Of a DNA stretch of 64,000 nucleotides, positions 10,033 to 18,714 are shown piece after piece (position 1 is the first letter of the stretch; each line of letters opens with the position of its first letter). The notes beneath the pieces are model-generated. The model did no database searches. It saw only the letters and a program-made list of their open reading frames with translations, and was not told the origin of the DNA. The stretch lies in the NCBI RefSeq assembly GCF_900103695.1, contig NZ_FNHF01000001.1, positions 1,274,961 to 1,338,960 of the forward strand, given 5' to 3'. The translations under genes and the position numbers were made by a program. Origin of the DNA: Sediminibacillus halophilus (GTDB lineage Bacteria > Bacillota > Bacilli > Bacillales > Amphibacillaceae).

Positions 10033-10079
10033 AAAAACCAAACGAACTCTAAAGATAATCGAATTCGTCCGGTTCTTTT
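10033..10079. repeat. CCGAACGA hairpin, degenerate copy 3
   Basis: Arms AAAAACCAAACGAA and TTCGTCCGGTTCTTTT are imperfectly paired. It is the left-end hairpin of element 10008-10339. Confidence 0.55.
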
Positions 10080-10279
10080 ATTTGTTCGTTCTTTAAAATA
10101 CTTTCTATTATTTGTTGTTTGATAGGTGCTTCGAATCGCTACGGCAGGATACTATACGTTCCACGGGCGAATTTATTGTTAGCGGAAAGTGAAGAGCCTT
10201 GCCGGGGTGGAATGGTTGCTTTTTTAAGTGAAGGTTAGAACGGTTTTCATGTGCTAAGTCGAGTTATAAAAATCAATAT

Positions 10280-10315
10280 AAAAACCGAACGAATTGGGTA
10301 ATCGTTCGGTTTTTA
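10280..10315. repeat. CCGAACGA hairpin, copy 4 (3' of thioredoxin-like gene)
   Basis: Compact stem AAAAACCGAACGA/TCGTTCGGTTTTT with a loop of about 9 bases. It lies 43 bp after the stop of the thioredoxin-like gene and works as its probable terminator. Confidence 0.8.
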
Positions 10316-10357
10316 TATTGGCAATGATGCTCTTGTCCCATTCTCGCTTGGCTTACA

Positions 10358-10843
10358 TCATTGTTCTTCTCCATCTAATACATTTTCCTGAAAAAAGCTA
10401 TCCCAAGTTGACACGGACTGCTCACCGCTGATACGTGCGGCTTCCTCTCCGTTTTCAAAGTGAATCACCGTAGGTGTTCCTTCAATATTGTATGTTTTCC
10501 ACGGCTCTTGAAACTCGAGAATGTTCAACTTTTTCAAATCGATTCCGTACTCTTCCGTCATCGGAACAACTACCGGCGTCGTTTTTTGACAATGAACACA
10601 TTCCGGACTGTAAAAATAGACGGTTACGTCTTCTTGATTATCAAGCTTTTCTTTCAGTTCATCCGGCAAAATCTGATTTTGATATAATTCATTATCCAGC
10701 TGATCAATGGTCGATTGACGCAGATTCTCTTTTCCATAAGGATTGTCAGCCATTTTCTGGCTGTTTTGATAACTGACGACGAATATTAGAGCGCCGATCA
10801 ATACAACGATTACCCCAAGGATAATCCACATTTTTTTATTCAC
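10358..10843 (-). CDS. Membrane-anchored thioredoxin-like thiol-disulfide protein
   Basis: 161 residues with one N-terminal membrane anchor (about 6-25) and an extracellular thioredoxin-like domain. The active site is YSPECVHCQ (CxxC), and the cis-proline loop is EGTPTVIHF. Start is GTG 10843, overlapping the bdbC stop by four bases (GTGA), with AGGAGAGG upstream. It is probably the substrate-oxidising or isomerase partner reoxidised by BdbC. Whether it corresponds to BdbA, BdbD or another Bdb protein cannot be decided from the sequence. Confidence 0.85.
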   Translation of the reverse strand: MNKKMWIILGVIVVLIGALIFVVSYQNSQKMADNPYGKENLRQSTIDQLDNELYQNQILPDELKEKLDNQEDVTVYFYSPECVHCQKTTPVVVPMTEEYGIDLKKLNILEFQEPWKTYNIEGTPTVIHFENGEEAARISGEQSVSTWDSFFQENVLDGEEQ

Positions 10844-11277
10844 TCATTACCTCTCCTTTGTTGCAAAAGCAAAATAATATGGAAAACAAAAATGACAAGG
10901 AAGGCTATCAAAGCCAAAAACGGAATGGTGATAAAGCCGAAGTAATTGACGTACTGGCCATTACACGGAACTAAACCACACGACTCCCCTGCTTCGTGAA
11001 GAGCAGGAAGCTTTTGAATTAAATAATGATAGGTCGAAACACAAATGCCTATTCCACTCATAATCAATCCAGGTAACCCGAAACGGATGTCTTTTTTTAC
11101 TGCTGCATATCCATAAATGATGACGAGCGGATACATGAGAATCCGTTGATACCAGCATAACTCACAAGGCTCATATCCCATGAACTCCGAAAAAAACAAA
11201 CTTCCGAGCATCGCTACTACGGCTTGTCCCCATATGATCAACAGAATGTTTTCTTTTGTTTGTTGACTACTTGCCAT
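10840..11277 (-). CDS. bdbC: Disulfide oxidoreductase BdbC (DsbB-like)
   Basis: 145-residue, four-helix membrane protein of the DsbB/BdbC family. It passes electrons from the extracytoplasmic thiol oxidase to menaquinone. The first redox pair is CELC in EPCELCWYQRI; the second pair is in the outside loop (ESCGLVPC). The coding end overlaps the thioredoxin-like gene, forming a two-gene operon for disulfide formation in secreted proteins. Confidence 0.92.
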   Translation of the reverse strand: MASSQQTKENILLIIWGQAVVAMLGSLFFSEFMGYEPCELCWYQRILMYPLVIIYGYAAVKKDIRFGLPGLIMSGIGICVSTYHYLIQKLPALHEAGESCGLVPCNGQYVNYFGFITIPFLALIAFLVIFVFHIILLLQQRRGNE

Positions 11278-11403
11278 GAAATACCCCTCTCTCCAAACGC
11301 ATTCAAAAACATTATACTAGCGAAGGGAGCAAAAACAAAGGAATAATATTCAGAAATACCTCGGGTGCACTATTCTATCCATTTTCGGCAAGGGCCGGTT
11401 GTA

Positions 11404-11431
11404 AAAAAAGGAATGCATGTTAGCATTATTC
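11404..11431 (-). terminator. Terminator after liaR
   Basis: On the minus strand the stem around GAATAATGC/GCATTCC is followed by seven T residues, 26 bp after the liaR stop. Confidence 0.6.
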
Positions 11432-11456
11432 GCTTGAAGCACCCCCACTGGCCTGA

Positions 11457-12089
11457 TTAATTACGAAACAGCCCGTTTTTATGTGCATACACAGCAGCCT
11501 GAGTCCGATCGTGGACCTCGAGCTTACTCAAAATATTGCTGACGTGTGTTTTTACGGTCTTAATCCCGATATAGAGTTTTTCGCCAATTTCCTGGTTGGT
11601 CAAGCCATCTCCAATGCACATGAGAACCTCGAGTTCCCGGTCGGTCAATTGTTCGTGTGGCTTTACTGCTGATGGACGGAAACTGGTCATCATTTTACTC
11701 GCTACCTTCGGTTCGATCACCGGCTCCCCGTCTGCCGCCTTTTTAATAGCAGCTGCAATTTCATCAGCGCTGGACGTTTTCAGCATGTAGCTATAAGCAC
11801 CTGCCTCCAGGGCAGGAAAAACTTGTTCATCGTCATAATAGCTTGTAAGAATGATTACTTTGCAGTGCGGATTAAAACTCATGATTTGTCTGGTTGCTTC
11901 AATCCCCGTTCCATTATCCATAATGAGATCCATGAGAACTACATCAGGCATCGTCTCTTCCACAACTTTTGCTCCCTGTACACCGCTCGAAGCTTCCCCG
12001 ACTATTTCTAAACCGGGCTCCGTTCTCAAATAGGCAATCACGCCTTTTCGGACTATTTCGTGGTCATCTACAACTACTACTTTGATCAT
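11457..12089 (-). CDS. liaR: Response regulator LiaR/VraR
   Basis: 210 residues, the usual LiaR length. NarL-type regulator of envelope stress genes. The receiver domain has DDH at 8-10 and the phospho-acceptor Asp54 in VLMDLIMD. The LuxR-type helix-turn-helix LTDRELEVLMCIGDGLTNQE is at about 147-166. ATG 12089 follows AAAGGAAGCGGGAGG. An in-frame ATG at 12119 has no ribosome site and only overlaps the liaS stop. Third gene of liaF-liaS-liaR. Confidence 0.93.
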   Translation of the reverse strand: MIKVVVVDDHEIVRKGVIAYLRTEPGLEIVGEASSGVQGAKVVEETMPDVVLMDLIMDNGTGIEATRQIMSFNPHCKVIILTSYYDDEQVFPALEAGAYSYMLKTSSADEIAAAIKKAADGEPVIEPKVASKMMTSFRPSAVKPHEQLTDRELEVLMCIGDGLTNQEIGEKLYIGIKTVKTHVSNILSKLEVHDRTQAAVYAHKNGLFRN

Positions 12090-12118
12090 CCTCCCGCTTC
12101 CTTTCCCCTCTGTTGTCA

Positions 12119-13156
12119 TTATAATGGTATTCTGATATCAATATGTGTGCCTGCCCCGACTTGGGAGCGGATGGAAAAAGTTCCACCAATCTCCTCACAG
12201 CGTTCTTTCATTGTTTTTAGTCCGTAAGAAGTTTTTTTGCGCTCATCAGTATTGACGTCAAATCCACTCCCATTATCAGCTATATGTAAAAACAGCTCAT
12301 TATGCCTTTCCACAATCTGAAGCGTGACTTCCGTCGCATTCGCATGTCGCAAGGTGTTTGACAACGATTCCTGTACAATTCTGAATAAGTGTTCTTCGGC
12401 AGTAGCCGACAGAGCTTCGATTTCCTCCACTTTTAGTTGAAAGTTAATTTGGCATTTTTGCCGTAATTCTGCTACGAGCTCCTGCACGCCTTTTTTCAAT
12501 GGCTGACCAGATAAATCAACCGGGCGCAAGTGAAGCAGCAATGCCCGCATCTCCGTTTGGGCCTTTAATGCAGTAGCTGAAATTTCCTCCAGTTGTTCCC
12601 TGGCCTGTGCAGGATCACGATCGAACAAACGTAAAGATGCTTGGGACATCATCGTCAGGGCAAATAACTGCTGGCTGACCGCATCGTGCAAATCGCGGGC
12701 AAGCCGTTGACGTTCTTCAATAGTAGCTGCCTTATGAGCTGATTTGGCATATTCTGCCCGTTCATCTGCCATTCTTTGTAGCGACCTTACCTGATTCTGC
12801 AACTTTTCCCCGAGCTCATTCAACTCATCACCGATGCGCGCAATTTCATCCTCTTCACTAAAGTACACCCGAGAAGTATAATTGCCGCGAGATAACTGTG
12901 TGATCAGAACCGATAAATAATCCATCCGATCTTTCATGTCGCTGCTTGATTTGAAGCCAACATAAATAGAGATGAACACTCCTAAACATATGTATAACAA
13001 AATCGTGATAAAAATGCTTGTCACATCGAGCCAGCCCGGCTGGAACAGGACGAATACCGACAAAAGAATGGCCAGTAGAGTGACTGTAGTTAAAAACAAC
13101 CCATATAATAGTGAACGGATATACGTATACCGGACCGTATTCAAGCGTTTTAACAT
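12119..13156 (-). CDS. liaS: Sensor histidine kinase LiaS
   Basis: 345 residues. Two N-terminal membrane helices with a very short outside loop (about 12-66), a HAMP-like linker, then a HisKA_3 dimerisation domain with the phosphorylated His157 in RLARDLHDAVSQQLF, and an ATPase domain with the N-box and DNGSGFD. It senses cell-envelope (lipid II) stress, with LiaF as inhibitor in the known system. ATG 13156 has AGGGGGAA upstream and lies 12 bases after liaF. Confidence 0.93.
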   Translation of the reverse strand: MLKRLNTVRYTYIRSLLYGLFLTTVTLLAILLSVFVLFQPGWLDVTSIFITILLYICLGVFISIYVGFKSSSDMKDRMDYLSVLITQLSRGNYTSRVYFSEEDEIARIGDELNELGEKLQNQVRSLQRMADERAEYAKSAHKAATIEERQRLARDLHDAVSQQLFALTMMSQASLRLFDRDPAQAREQLEEISATALKAQTEMRALLLHLRPVDLSGQPLKKGVQELVAELRQKCQINFQLKVEEIEALSATAEEHLFRIVQESLSNTLRHANATEVTLQIVERHNELFLHIADNGSGFDVNTDERKKTSYGLKTMKERCEEIGGTFSIRSQVGAGTHIDIRIPL

Positions 13157-13168
13157 ATCCTGTTCCCC

Positions 13169-13942
13169 CTAAACTCTGTCTACACGGATTGATCCAGCCT
13201 TCATGCTCAAGAAAATATCAAGTTTTCGAGTAGCCTGGTCATAATTTGGCGTTTCATAAAAAATCTCGCGGTTCATTCCATCTGCATTCATGCCGAATAC
13301 ATTGATTTCTCCAGCTTTGACATGTGCTTGAATCGACATTTCTACATTTTCCGGCATTAATACCCGAATATCCCCTGCCCAACCCTGGATACTTATCGGA
13401 ATTTCCTCATCCGGAATGAAGGCTTTTGTAAAGTCAATATGATAATCCCCGACAGCATTCCACAAATCCATCGGCTCCACCCGCCAGTTTGGTTCGCTGA
13501 AGTTATGCTCTCCAACTGTCAGCCGCTTTTTTTTGGGTATCTTCTTATTGGCTCTTTGATCATCAGTATCAAAGATAAATTGAAATTTTCGTTTTCGCTT
13601 TCTTTTTGTCGAATTGCCAAAAATACTGAAGCCCAAATAAACTAGCAGCAGCGGCCATAATTTATAGACATCTGTAAAGGAAAACGGAATGATTCCAAAT
13701 CGGTCAAGCAGCAATAATCCGCCAAATATAATTAAAAAAGACCCAAACGTAATGCCATTTTTATATCTGACCCCATCCCAAGTCCACTTTAATCCAAGGA
13801 CAATGAAAAAAGCAGGATAAACATATAACCAGGCCTCCGCTAAGTCCCAAGAGATGATGCCGATGTTCGCTAATACCAGCGCAGCTCCGAAACATATGAT
13901 GGCTATGGCTGCAATGCTGCGCATTATTTGGCTGTTTTTCAT
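13169..13942 (-). CDS. liaF: LiaF family inhibitor of LiaRS
   Basis: 257 residues. Four predicted membrane helices in the first 115 residues, then a basic KRKRKRK stretch and the LiaF C-terminal beta-rich domain (about 150-257, WNAVGDYHIDF, IQGWAGDIRVLMP). ATG 13942 has GGGGAG 8 bases upstream, so the 6-residue extension to 13960 is unlikely. It heads the liaFSR operon. The liaI and liaH genes of B. subtilis are not next to it. Confidence 0.9.
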   Translation of the reverse strand: MKNSQIMRSIAAIAIICFGAALVLANIGIISWDLAEAWLYVYPAFFIVLGLKWTWDGVRYKNGITFGSFLIIFGGLLLLDRFGIIPFSFTDVYKLWPLLLVYLGFSIFGNSTKRKRKRKFQFIFDTDDQRANKKIPKKKRLTVGEHNFSEPNWRVEPMDLWNAVGDYHIDFTKAFIPDEEIPISIQGWAGDIRVLMPENVEMSIQAHVKAGEINVFGMNADGMNREIFYETPNYDQATRKLDIFLSMKAGSIRVDRV

Positions 13943-14080
13943 TTGTAATTCTCCCCTCATCCATTCAATATTCGGGTTCGGATCGTCAAATTCCTGCCTT
14001 TACAGAAACGGAACACCAATACATGATTCTTTATCTTGATAAAACGACAAGGAAGCCGCCTTTTTTCTTAAATCTATTAT

Positions 14081-14114
14081 AAAAAAAAGCACACCGGGCT
14101 TGAACGACCGGTGG
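14081..14114 (-). terminator. Terminator after the PAP2 gene
   Basis: On the minus strand CACCGG...CCGGTG forms a stem followed by a run of eight T residues. It lies 18 bp past the PAP2 stop codon. Confidence 0.75.
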
Positions 14115-14123
14115 AAGGGGATT

Positions 14124-14145
14124 GTCTCCGTCTAGAGACGGAGAC
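14124..14145. repeat. 22-bp perfect palindrome over a stop codon
   Basis: A perfect 22-bp inverted repeat with no loop (half-site GTCTCCGTCTA) covers the last four codons and the stop of the PAP2 gene, just before its terminator. It could be an operator, an mRNA-stability hairpin or a recombination relic. Confidence 0.7.
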
Positions 14146-14788
14146 GGCGATATTTCGGTTTGATGAGACGTTGCAAAATGGTATAAAAACCAATCCATAT
14201 CGAAACAAAAATAAAGCCAAAGGCATAACCTCCGAGCACATCGGTTAAATAGTGGACACGAATGACATAACGGCTCAGACCGATTAACAAAATGAGGAAA
14301 ATGCCGCAAATATTAAGAAACAATGTTGCTTTCTGGGATTTAATATATTTCAACAGAAAATAGATAAACAGGCCGTAGGCAATCAGGGAAACCATAGCAT
14401 GCCCCGACGGAAAACTGTATCCCACCCCTTCTGCCTCCGAAAATAACCGCGGCCTTTCTCTCTCGACAGCCAGCTTAATCCAATGATTCACCCGATAACC
14501 GAGCAGGGTGCCCGAAGCCAGCATAAGCGAGGCTAGCCAATCGCGCGAATACAGCAGTAAAAACAGTGCTGCAGCTATCGTAAAAGGTGTGAGAAACGTG
14601 CCAGATCCCAGCTCTGTCAACCAGCGAAATACAAAGAACCAAAAAGTTTGATCAATCCCTTGAACGGCAGGTGCTGTCCACCGATCCAGAATCGGTTCTT
14701 CACGAAATAACACTTCCAAGGTAATAAGGGCGCTGGACAATATCGCCAACAGTAAAAAAGATAGAAAAAAATAGGTTCGTTTTTTCAT
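14132..14788 (-). CDS. PAP2 family membrane phosphatase
   Basis: 218 residues, six predicted membrane helices. The three phosphatase signatures are KLAVERERP, PSGHAMVS and SRYVIRVHYLTDVLGG, with the catalytic histidines intact. Such proteins act on undecaprenyl pyrophosphate, phosphatidate or phosphatidylglycerol phosphate on the outer membrane face. The substrate cannot be told from sequence. ATG 14788 has AAAAGGAG upstream. It lies upstream of the terminator at 14081 and downstream of no clear operon partner. Confidence 0.87.
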   Translation of the reverse strand: MKKRTYFFLSFLLLAILSSALITLEVLFREEPILDRWTAPAVQGIDQTFWFFVFRWLTELGSGTFLTPFTIAAALFLLLYSRDWLASLMLASGTLLGYRVNHWIKLAVERERPRLFSEAEGVGYSFPSGHAMVSLIAYGLFIYFLLKYIKSQKATLFLNICGIFLILLIGLSRYVIRVHYLTDVLGGYAFGFIFVSIWIGFYTILQRLIKPKYRRLRL

Positions 14789-14853
14789 ACTCTGCTCCTT
14801 TTAGACTTGCTATTACTATTGTTATTATCAGTCTTTGTATAAATTCCCGGAAT

Positions 14854-14878
14854 GTTTATAAAAAAACTACCAGGGAAT
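14854..14878 (+). promoter_or_regulatory. SigB-type promoter of the ferritin-like gene
   Basis: GTTTAT (14854-14859) and GGGAAT (14873-14878) are separated by 13 bases, close to the SigB consensus GTTTAA-N12-14-GGGTAT. The gene start is 44 bases downstream. General-stress control would suit an iron-binding or DNA-protecting ferritin-like protein. Confidence 0.6.
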
Positions 14879-14921
14879 TGTATTTATGGCAAACGTATTA
14901 CTTTGAGAAAGGATGATTTTA

Positions 14922-15362
14922 ATGACAGACAATGCCCAACTACAAGAGCTGATTGATGGATTGAATGAAGATCTTGCAAACGAATATGCAGCTACGATTA
15001 TGTACACGTATAATGCGGCTGTCGTCTCCGGACTATACCGCTCCGCATTAAAGCCCTTCTTCGAGGATGAAATCAACGATGAGATTGGCCACGCGTTGTA
15101 TTTATCGGATAAAATAGCAATTCTTGGCGGCACGCCAACAACAAAACCGGCTGAGGTGAAACAGCTGACAGAAGTGAAAGCAATGCTGGAAGAAGCGCGC
15201 AAGGCTGAGCAGGAAACAATCGAGCGTTACGAACAACGCAAAAAGCAAGCTGAGTCATTGGGCTTCACCGAGTTAGTCGTGAAGCTGGAAGATATGATTG
15301 CAGATGAGACTGGGCATAAGGAAGAAATCGACCGCCTGCTTTCTGACTCAAGGTTAGCTTAA
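14922..15362 (+). CDS. Ferritin-like domain protein (Dps/bacterioferritin-like)
   Basis: 146 residues, almost wholly helical. Carboxylate/His motifs typical of ferritin-like di-iron helices are seen: NEYAATIMY, EDEINDEIGHALYL (ExxH type), EEARKAEQETIERYE and EDMIADETGHKEEID (second ExxH). It probably binds iron or protects against oxidants. ATG 14922 has AAAGGA 8 bases upstream; ATG 14913 sits directly on that site and is unlikely. The SigB-like promoter upstream and the hairpin at 15417 suggest a single-gene transcript. Confidence 0.8.
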   Translation: MTDNAQLQELIDGLNEDLANEYAATIMYTYNAAVVSGLYRSALKPFFEDEINDEIGHALYLSDKIAILGGTPTTKPAEVKQLTEVKAMLEEARKAEQETIERYEQRKKQAESLGFTELVVKLEDMIADETGHKEEIDRLLSDSRLA

Positions 15363-15416
15363 GCATCATCCGTGCTACGGGTTTACGTATGTTAAAAACA
15401 TGACTATAAAACCAAA

Positions 15417-15469
15417 ACAAAAACTGAACGGGTTCGAACCTCCATACATTCGAATCTGTTTGGTTTTTG
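15417..15469. repeat. CCGAACGA hairpin, variant copy 5 (3' of ferritin-like gene)
   Basis: Variant arms CAAAAACTGAACGGGTTCGA and TCTGTTTGGTTTTTG pair with compensating or G-U changes. It lies 55 bp after the ferritin-like stop and before yhaA. Confidence 0.7.
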
Positions 15470-15598
15470 TTAATTAACCACCGCCCCCCAAAACATCCCT
15501 CGCCAATTAGATAACCACCAGGATTCCACCCCGTTGTTTTCACTTTTCTTCCATAATTGCTGTGGTATACTGGTTGGAAAGGTAAAGGGGGAATTGTT

Positions 15599-16768
15599 TT
15601 GTGGAATAAAGTCATGACTCGGTTAGATGATTACTATCAGGAAATGGTGGATATCCGCCGGTATCTGCACCAATATCCAGAGTTGTCTTTCCAGGAAGAA
15701 AAAACGTCCCAGTATATTGCTGATACATACGAAAAACTGGGGATTCCTTATCAAACAAACATCGGCGGCAATGGAGTCGTGGCCACCCTGAAAGGCGGAA
15801 AACCAGGGAAAAAGATCGCTCTGCGCGCCGATTTTGACGCGCTTCCGATCCAGGATGAGAAAGATGTACCTTATAAGTCCAAAGTGGAAGGTGTCATGCA
15901 TGCATGCGGTCACGATGGCCACACAGCAACTTTGCTTGTCCTTGCCAAAGTACTCCATGAATTCAAGGAAGATCTCCCGGGCACCGTGGTGTTTGTTCAT
16001 CAGCATGCTGAGGAGCTGGCTCCGGGTGGTGCAAAATCGATTATGGAATCGGGAATCCTGGATGACGTGGACGCAGTCTTCGGCACTCATCTATGGTCAA
16101 ACACGCCGGTCGGTACGATTGAGACATCGTTGAAAGCGTTTATGGCCGGAGCAGACCGCTTTGAAATCCTTATCAAGGGAAAAGGAGGGCATGGTGCACA
16201 ACCCCATCAGACAAAAGATGCTATTGTCATTGGTTCGCAGCTAGTGACAACGCTGCAAAATATCGTCAGCCGCAGAGTCGATCCTCTTGGGACGGCCGTG
16301 TTGACAATTGGCACATTCCAATCCGGCAGCACGTTCAACATTATTGCCGATACAGCGAAAATCACTGGTACTGTCCGGACATTCGACCCGGAGATACAGG
16401 ATTTGATAATCGAAGAAATGGAAAAGGTCATCAAGGGTGTTTGTATCGGGTACGATGCCGATTATGAATTTGATTATGAAAAAGGGTACCCGCCTGTCAT
16501 TAATCATCCGGAAGAAGCAGCACTTGTTCTAAAAGCTGCAGAGCAGGTACCAGGCGTGGAACATTCCCAGGAAGTGGTTCCAGGTATGGTCGGCGAGGAC
16601 TTTTCTTATTATATTTTGGATAAGCCAGGCGCTTTCTTCTTCACAGGTGCGAAGAAAGAAGACCATTATTATCCGCATCATCATCCTATGTTTGATATTG
16701 ATGAACGGGCCCTGCCAATTGCTGCAAAGGCCTTGGCGCAAACCTATAAAGTCTACCAGGAAAAATAA
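15599..16768 (+). CDS. yhaA: M20-family amidohydrolase YhaA
   Basis: 389 residues from TTG 15599, which has AAAGGGGGAA six bases upstream; the longer frame from 15557 lacks a site. Zinc peptidase/N-acyl-amino-acid hydrolase family. Metal motifs are HACGHDGHTATLL and the catalytic EE in HAEELAPGGAK; GHGAQPHQTKDA marks the dimerisation domain boundary. The substrate is probably an N-acylated or N-acetylated amino acid. Convergent with ecsC, one base apart, as yhaA neighbours ecs in B. subtilis. Confidence 0.88.
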   Translation: MWNKVMTRLDDYYQEMVDIRRYLHQYPELSFQEEKTSQYIADTYEKLGIPYQTNIGGNGVVATLKGGKPGKKIALRADFDALPIQDEKDVPYKSKVEGVMHACGHDGHTATLLVLAKVLHEFKEDLPGTVVFVHQHAEELAPGGAKSIMESGILDDVDAVFGTHLWSNTPVGTIETSLKAFMAGADRFEILIKGKGGHGAQPHQTKDAIVIGSQLVTTLQNIVSRRVDPLGTAVLTIGTFQSGSTFNIIADTAKITGTVRTFDPEIQDLIIEEMEKVIKGVCIGYDADYEFDYEKGYPPVINHPEEAALVLKAAEQVPGVEHSQEVVPGMVGEDFSYYILDKPGAFFFTGAKKEDHYYPHHHPMFDIDERALPIAAKALAQTYKVYQEK

Positions 16769-16769
16769 A

Positions 16770-17486
16770 TCAGGTTAACAAACGGAGACGGTACATGTTG
16801 ATGGCCGTCTCTCCTAATTTATCTAAAAAACGCCCATTGGCAAAGGCTCCAACCAATGCCCCGAAACCGGGAACCAATTGCAGCAGCTTCGCCAAATCAA
16901 TGGTATCCCGATATTCCTGCTGCAATGTACGCCAATCCACTTGCTGACTCCAGTTTTTTTCTTCCTGCCAGTTCACAAGCGTATGCAATACTTCCTCCCT
17001 TTTCCGGTCACTCGAAAAAGCAAGCAAAAACACGTGCAGCAAAAACACCCTTTCCTCGTGTTTCTTTACTTCAAACCCATACAGCTGACCAACATCGAAC
17101 AAAAACTTCATTTTAATACTGAGCAGCATCGGAAAGTCAGCTGCACCGAGTAAAATTCCTCCAGCACCTGTGCCGGCTCCTTCGATCATCGCTGTCCGTT
17201 TATATTGCTTAAGACGGAACTTGACAGCTTCTTCCCTGTCTTCCAATGTAACAAGTCCAGTAGTGTCGACAGGCAAAATATAATGGGAAGAAGTCAAAGA
17301 CACCTCAATCATGGAGCGGATACTATCGGTCACAAGCTGGTGAACCTGATTTGGAATCTTTTGATTGATTTTAGTTTGAATTTGCTTAGAACTTCGTTGA
17401 AACAGTGATGATTTTCTACCAGCCGATTGAACGAAACGGCGTGCTTCAGACAATGCTTGTTTTTCATATTTTCCGATATCAGTCAT
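16770..17486 (-). CDS. ecsC: EcsC family protein
   Basis: About 238 residues of the EcsC family, with an amphipathic/hydrophobic central helix at GAGTGAGGILLGAADFPMLL and the C-terminal LVPGFGALVGAFANGRFLDKLGE. Biochemical function is unknown. AAGGAG is 9 bases before ATG 17486 and only 3 before ATG 17492, so 17486 is preferred. It follows ecsB with a short overlap of the longer frame and is the last gene of ecsABC. Confidence 0.88.
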   Translation of the reverse strand: MTDIGKYEKQALSEARRFVQSAGRKSSLFQRSSKQIQTKINQKIPNQVHQLVTDSIRSMIEVSLTSSHYILPVDTTGLVTLEDREEAVKFRLKQYKRTAMIEGAGTGAGGILLGAADFPMLLSIKMKFLFDVGQLYGFEVKKHEERVFLLHVFLLAFSSDRKREEVLHTLVNWQEEKNWSQQVDWRTLQQEYRDTIDLAKLLQLVPGFGALVGAFANGRFLDKLGETAINMYRLRLLT

Positions 17487-17499
17487 TGACATACGCTCC

Positions 17500-18714
17500 T
17501 TAAGCAAGTTGCTTTTTTACATAGCCATTGACAAACCAATAACTGAAAGCAGCCCCGGCTGCCCATACAATCAACAAGCCTGTGAAGAGCTGCATAAACA
17601 AAAACAACAAGCCAAACAAGAATGTCTGAGCAAGCATCAATTGCAGCATCCAGCGAAGCAAGGCAGCGCTTCGCCATTCCGGTTTTACGGGATATAAGTC
17701 GAGCCAGACTACCGTACGATGGTGCTGCCACAAACTCGTCAGCTGAAATCCACTCAAATAAAGGAACAGCAGGCAAAAAATAATTTTCACCCATATATTC
17801 GGCACAAAAAATGCGGCGAGCCCGCCAATGATGAGTAAGCGAAGATACAAGCCCAAATAATCACTGCTCCTAACGGTAGTGATCCGGTAAAGATAGGCGA
17901 AGGTGCGATCCTGTTGTAGTGGCATCCTTTTTAGCAATAACGCTACAAGCCAATGTCGTTTTTTTACTTGATTTTTCAAATGAGGTACATCGGTGAACAT
18001 ATTGGCAAGCCGGTAGAAAGACCGCATCCTGGCATTATCCTTCTCAATCAGGAGATCCCAAGCCAGCCCACCGTTTTTCCGGCTCAAGTAATAGTCATAT
18101 CCAAAAATGGCGGCCAGCAACAATGTCGCAAATCCGGCCAGCAGATTTTCTCCACTGACAAAAAAATAAAAAGCAGCGATATTCAGCACCATACGGGAAA
18201 TGAAATCCAGCATCCGGAGGTTGGCATCGCGCACCTTCAATACCCACCAAGAGGCAGCCAAATTCCATATTTTAAACAAAACAAACAGAAGCAGGATCAA
18301 GGAATAAGCAGGTCCTCCTATTTCTGTCCGGGCCGCATGATACAATGGAGCCAACGCTGCAGCAGCAAGTGCCAGCAGGTAAAGCTGGATGACAAAGCTA
18401 TAAATAAACGCATTCCGGAAATAAGGCCCCATTTTCGTCTCTGCTGGAAGCAAAAAAACCATATCTGCTTCTTTTAGCAACGTCCGGGCAGGGCTATAAG
18501 CAGCAATGACACCAAAAACAACGCCGATCACCAAAGCTGCTGGAAAATTCTCAGGCATATTTGTCAGCCATTGCTGATAATAGTAAGCCAGCGCTGAAAC
18601 GAAAAACAACATAGCAATCACCAGGTGACCAGTGAAAATGTACCTTAAATACCGACTGATTTCCTTCATATGAGAAGAAAACCTGTCTTTAAAAAACTGA
18701 TTGGCATCAAACAT
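17500..18714 (-). CDS. ecsB: ABC transporter permease EcsB
   Basis: 404 residues with about eight to ten membrane helices, the EcsB family length. Forms an exporter with EcsA; loss in B. subtilis affects protein secretion, intramembrane proteolysis by RasP and competence. ATG 18714 has AAAGGA eight bases upstream; ATG 18720 is too close to it. It starts within the last codons of ecsA, so the two are translationally coupled. Confidence 0.9.
   Translation of the reverse strand: MFDANQFFKDRFSSHMKEISRYLRYIFTGHLVIAMLFFVSALAYYYQQWLTNMPENFPAALVIGVVFGVIAAYSPARTLLKEADMVFLLPAETKMGPYFRNAFIYSFVIQLYLLALAAAALAPLYHAARTEIGGPAYSLILLLFVLFKIWNLAASWWVLKVRDANLRMLDFISRMVLNIAAFYFFVSGENLLAGFATLLLAAIFGYDYYLSRKNGGLAWDLLIEKDNARMRSFYRLANMFTDVPHLKNQVKKRHWLVALLLKRMPLQQDRTFAYLYRITTVRSSDYLGLYLRLLIIGGLAAFFVPNIWVKIIFCLLFLYLSGFQLTSLWQHHRTVVWLDLYPVKPEWRSAALLRWMLQLMLAQTFLFGLLFLFMQLFTGLLIVWAAGAAFSYWFVNGYVKKQLA

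Larger units (their letters stand above)
10008..10339. mobile_element. MITE-like element 1 with hairpin-bearing inverted ends
   Basis: About 332 bp non-coding. The left end starts GGGACAAAAGCATAGCCACC and the right end, read on the other strand, starts GGGACAAGAGCATCATTGCC. Each end then carries a family hairpin (10033-10079, degenerate; 10280-10315, intact). The interior segment 10128-10168 is nearly identical to 52466-52506. There is no ORF or transposase. It sits between convergent hmoB and the thioredoxin-like gene. Confidence 0.6.
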
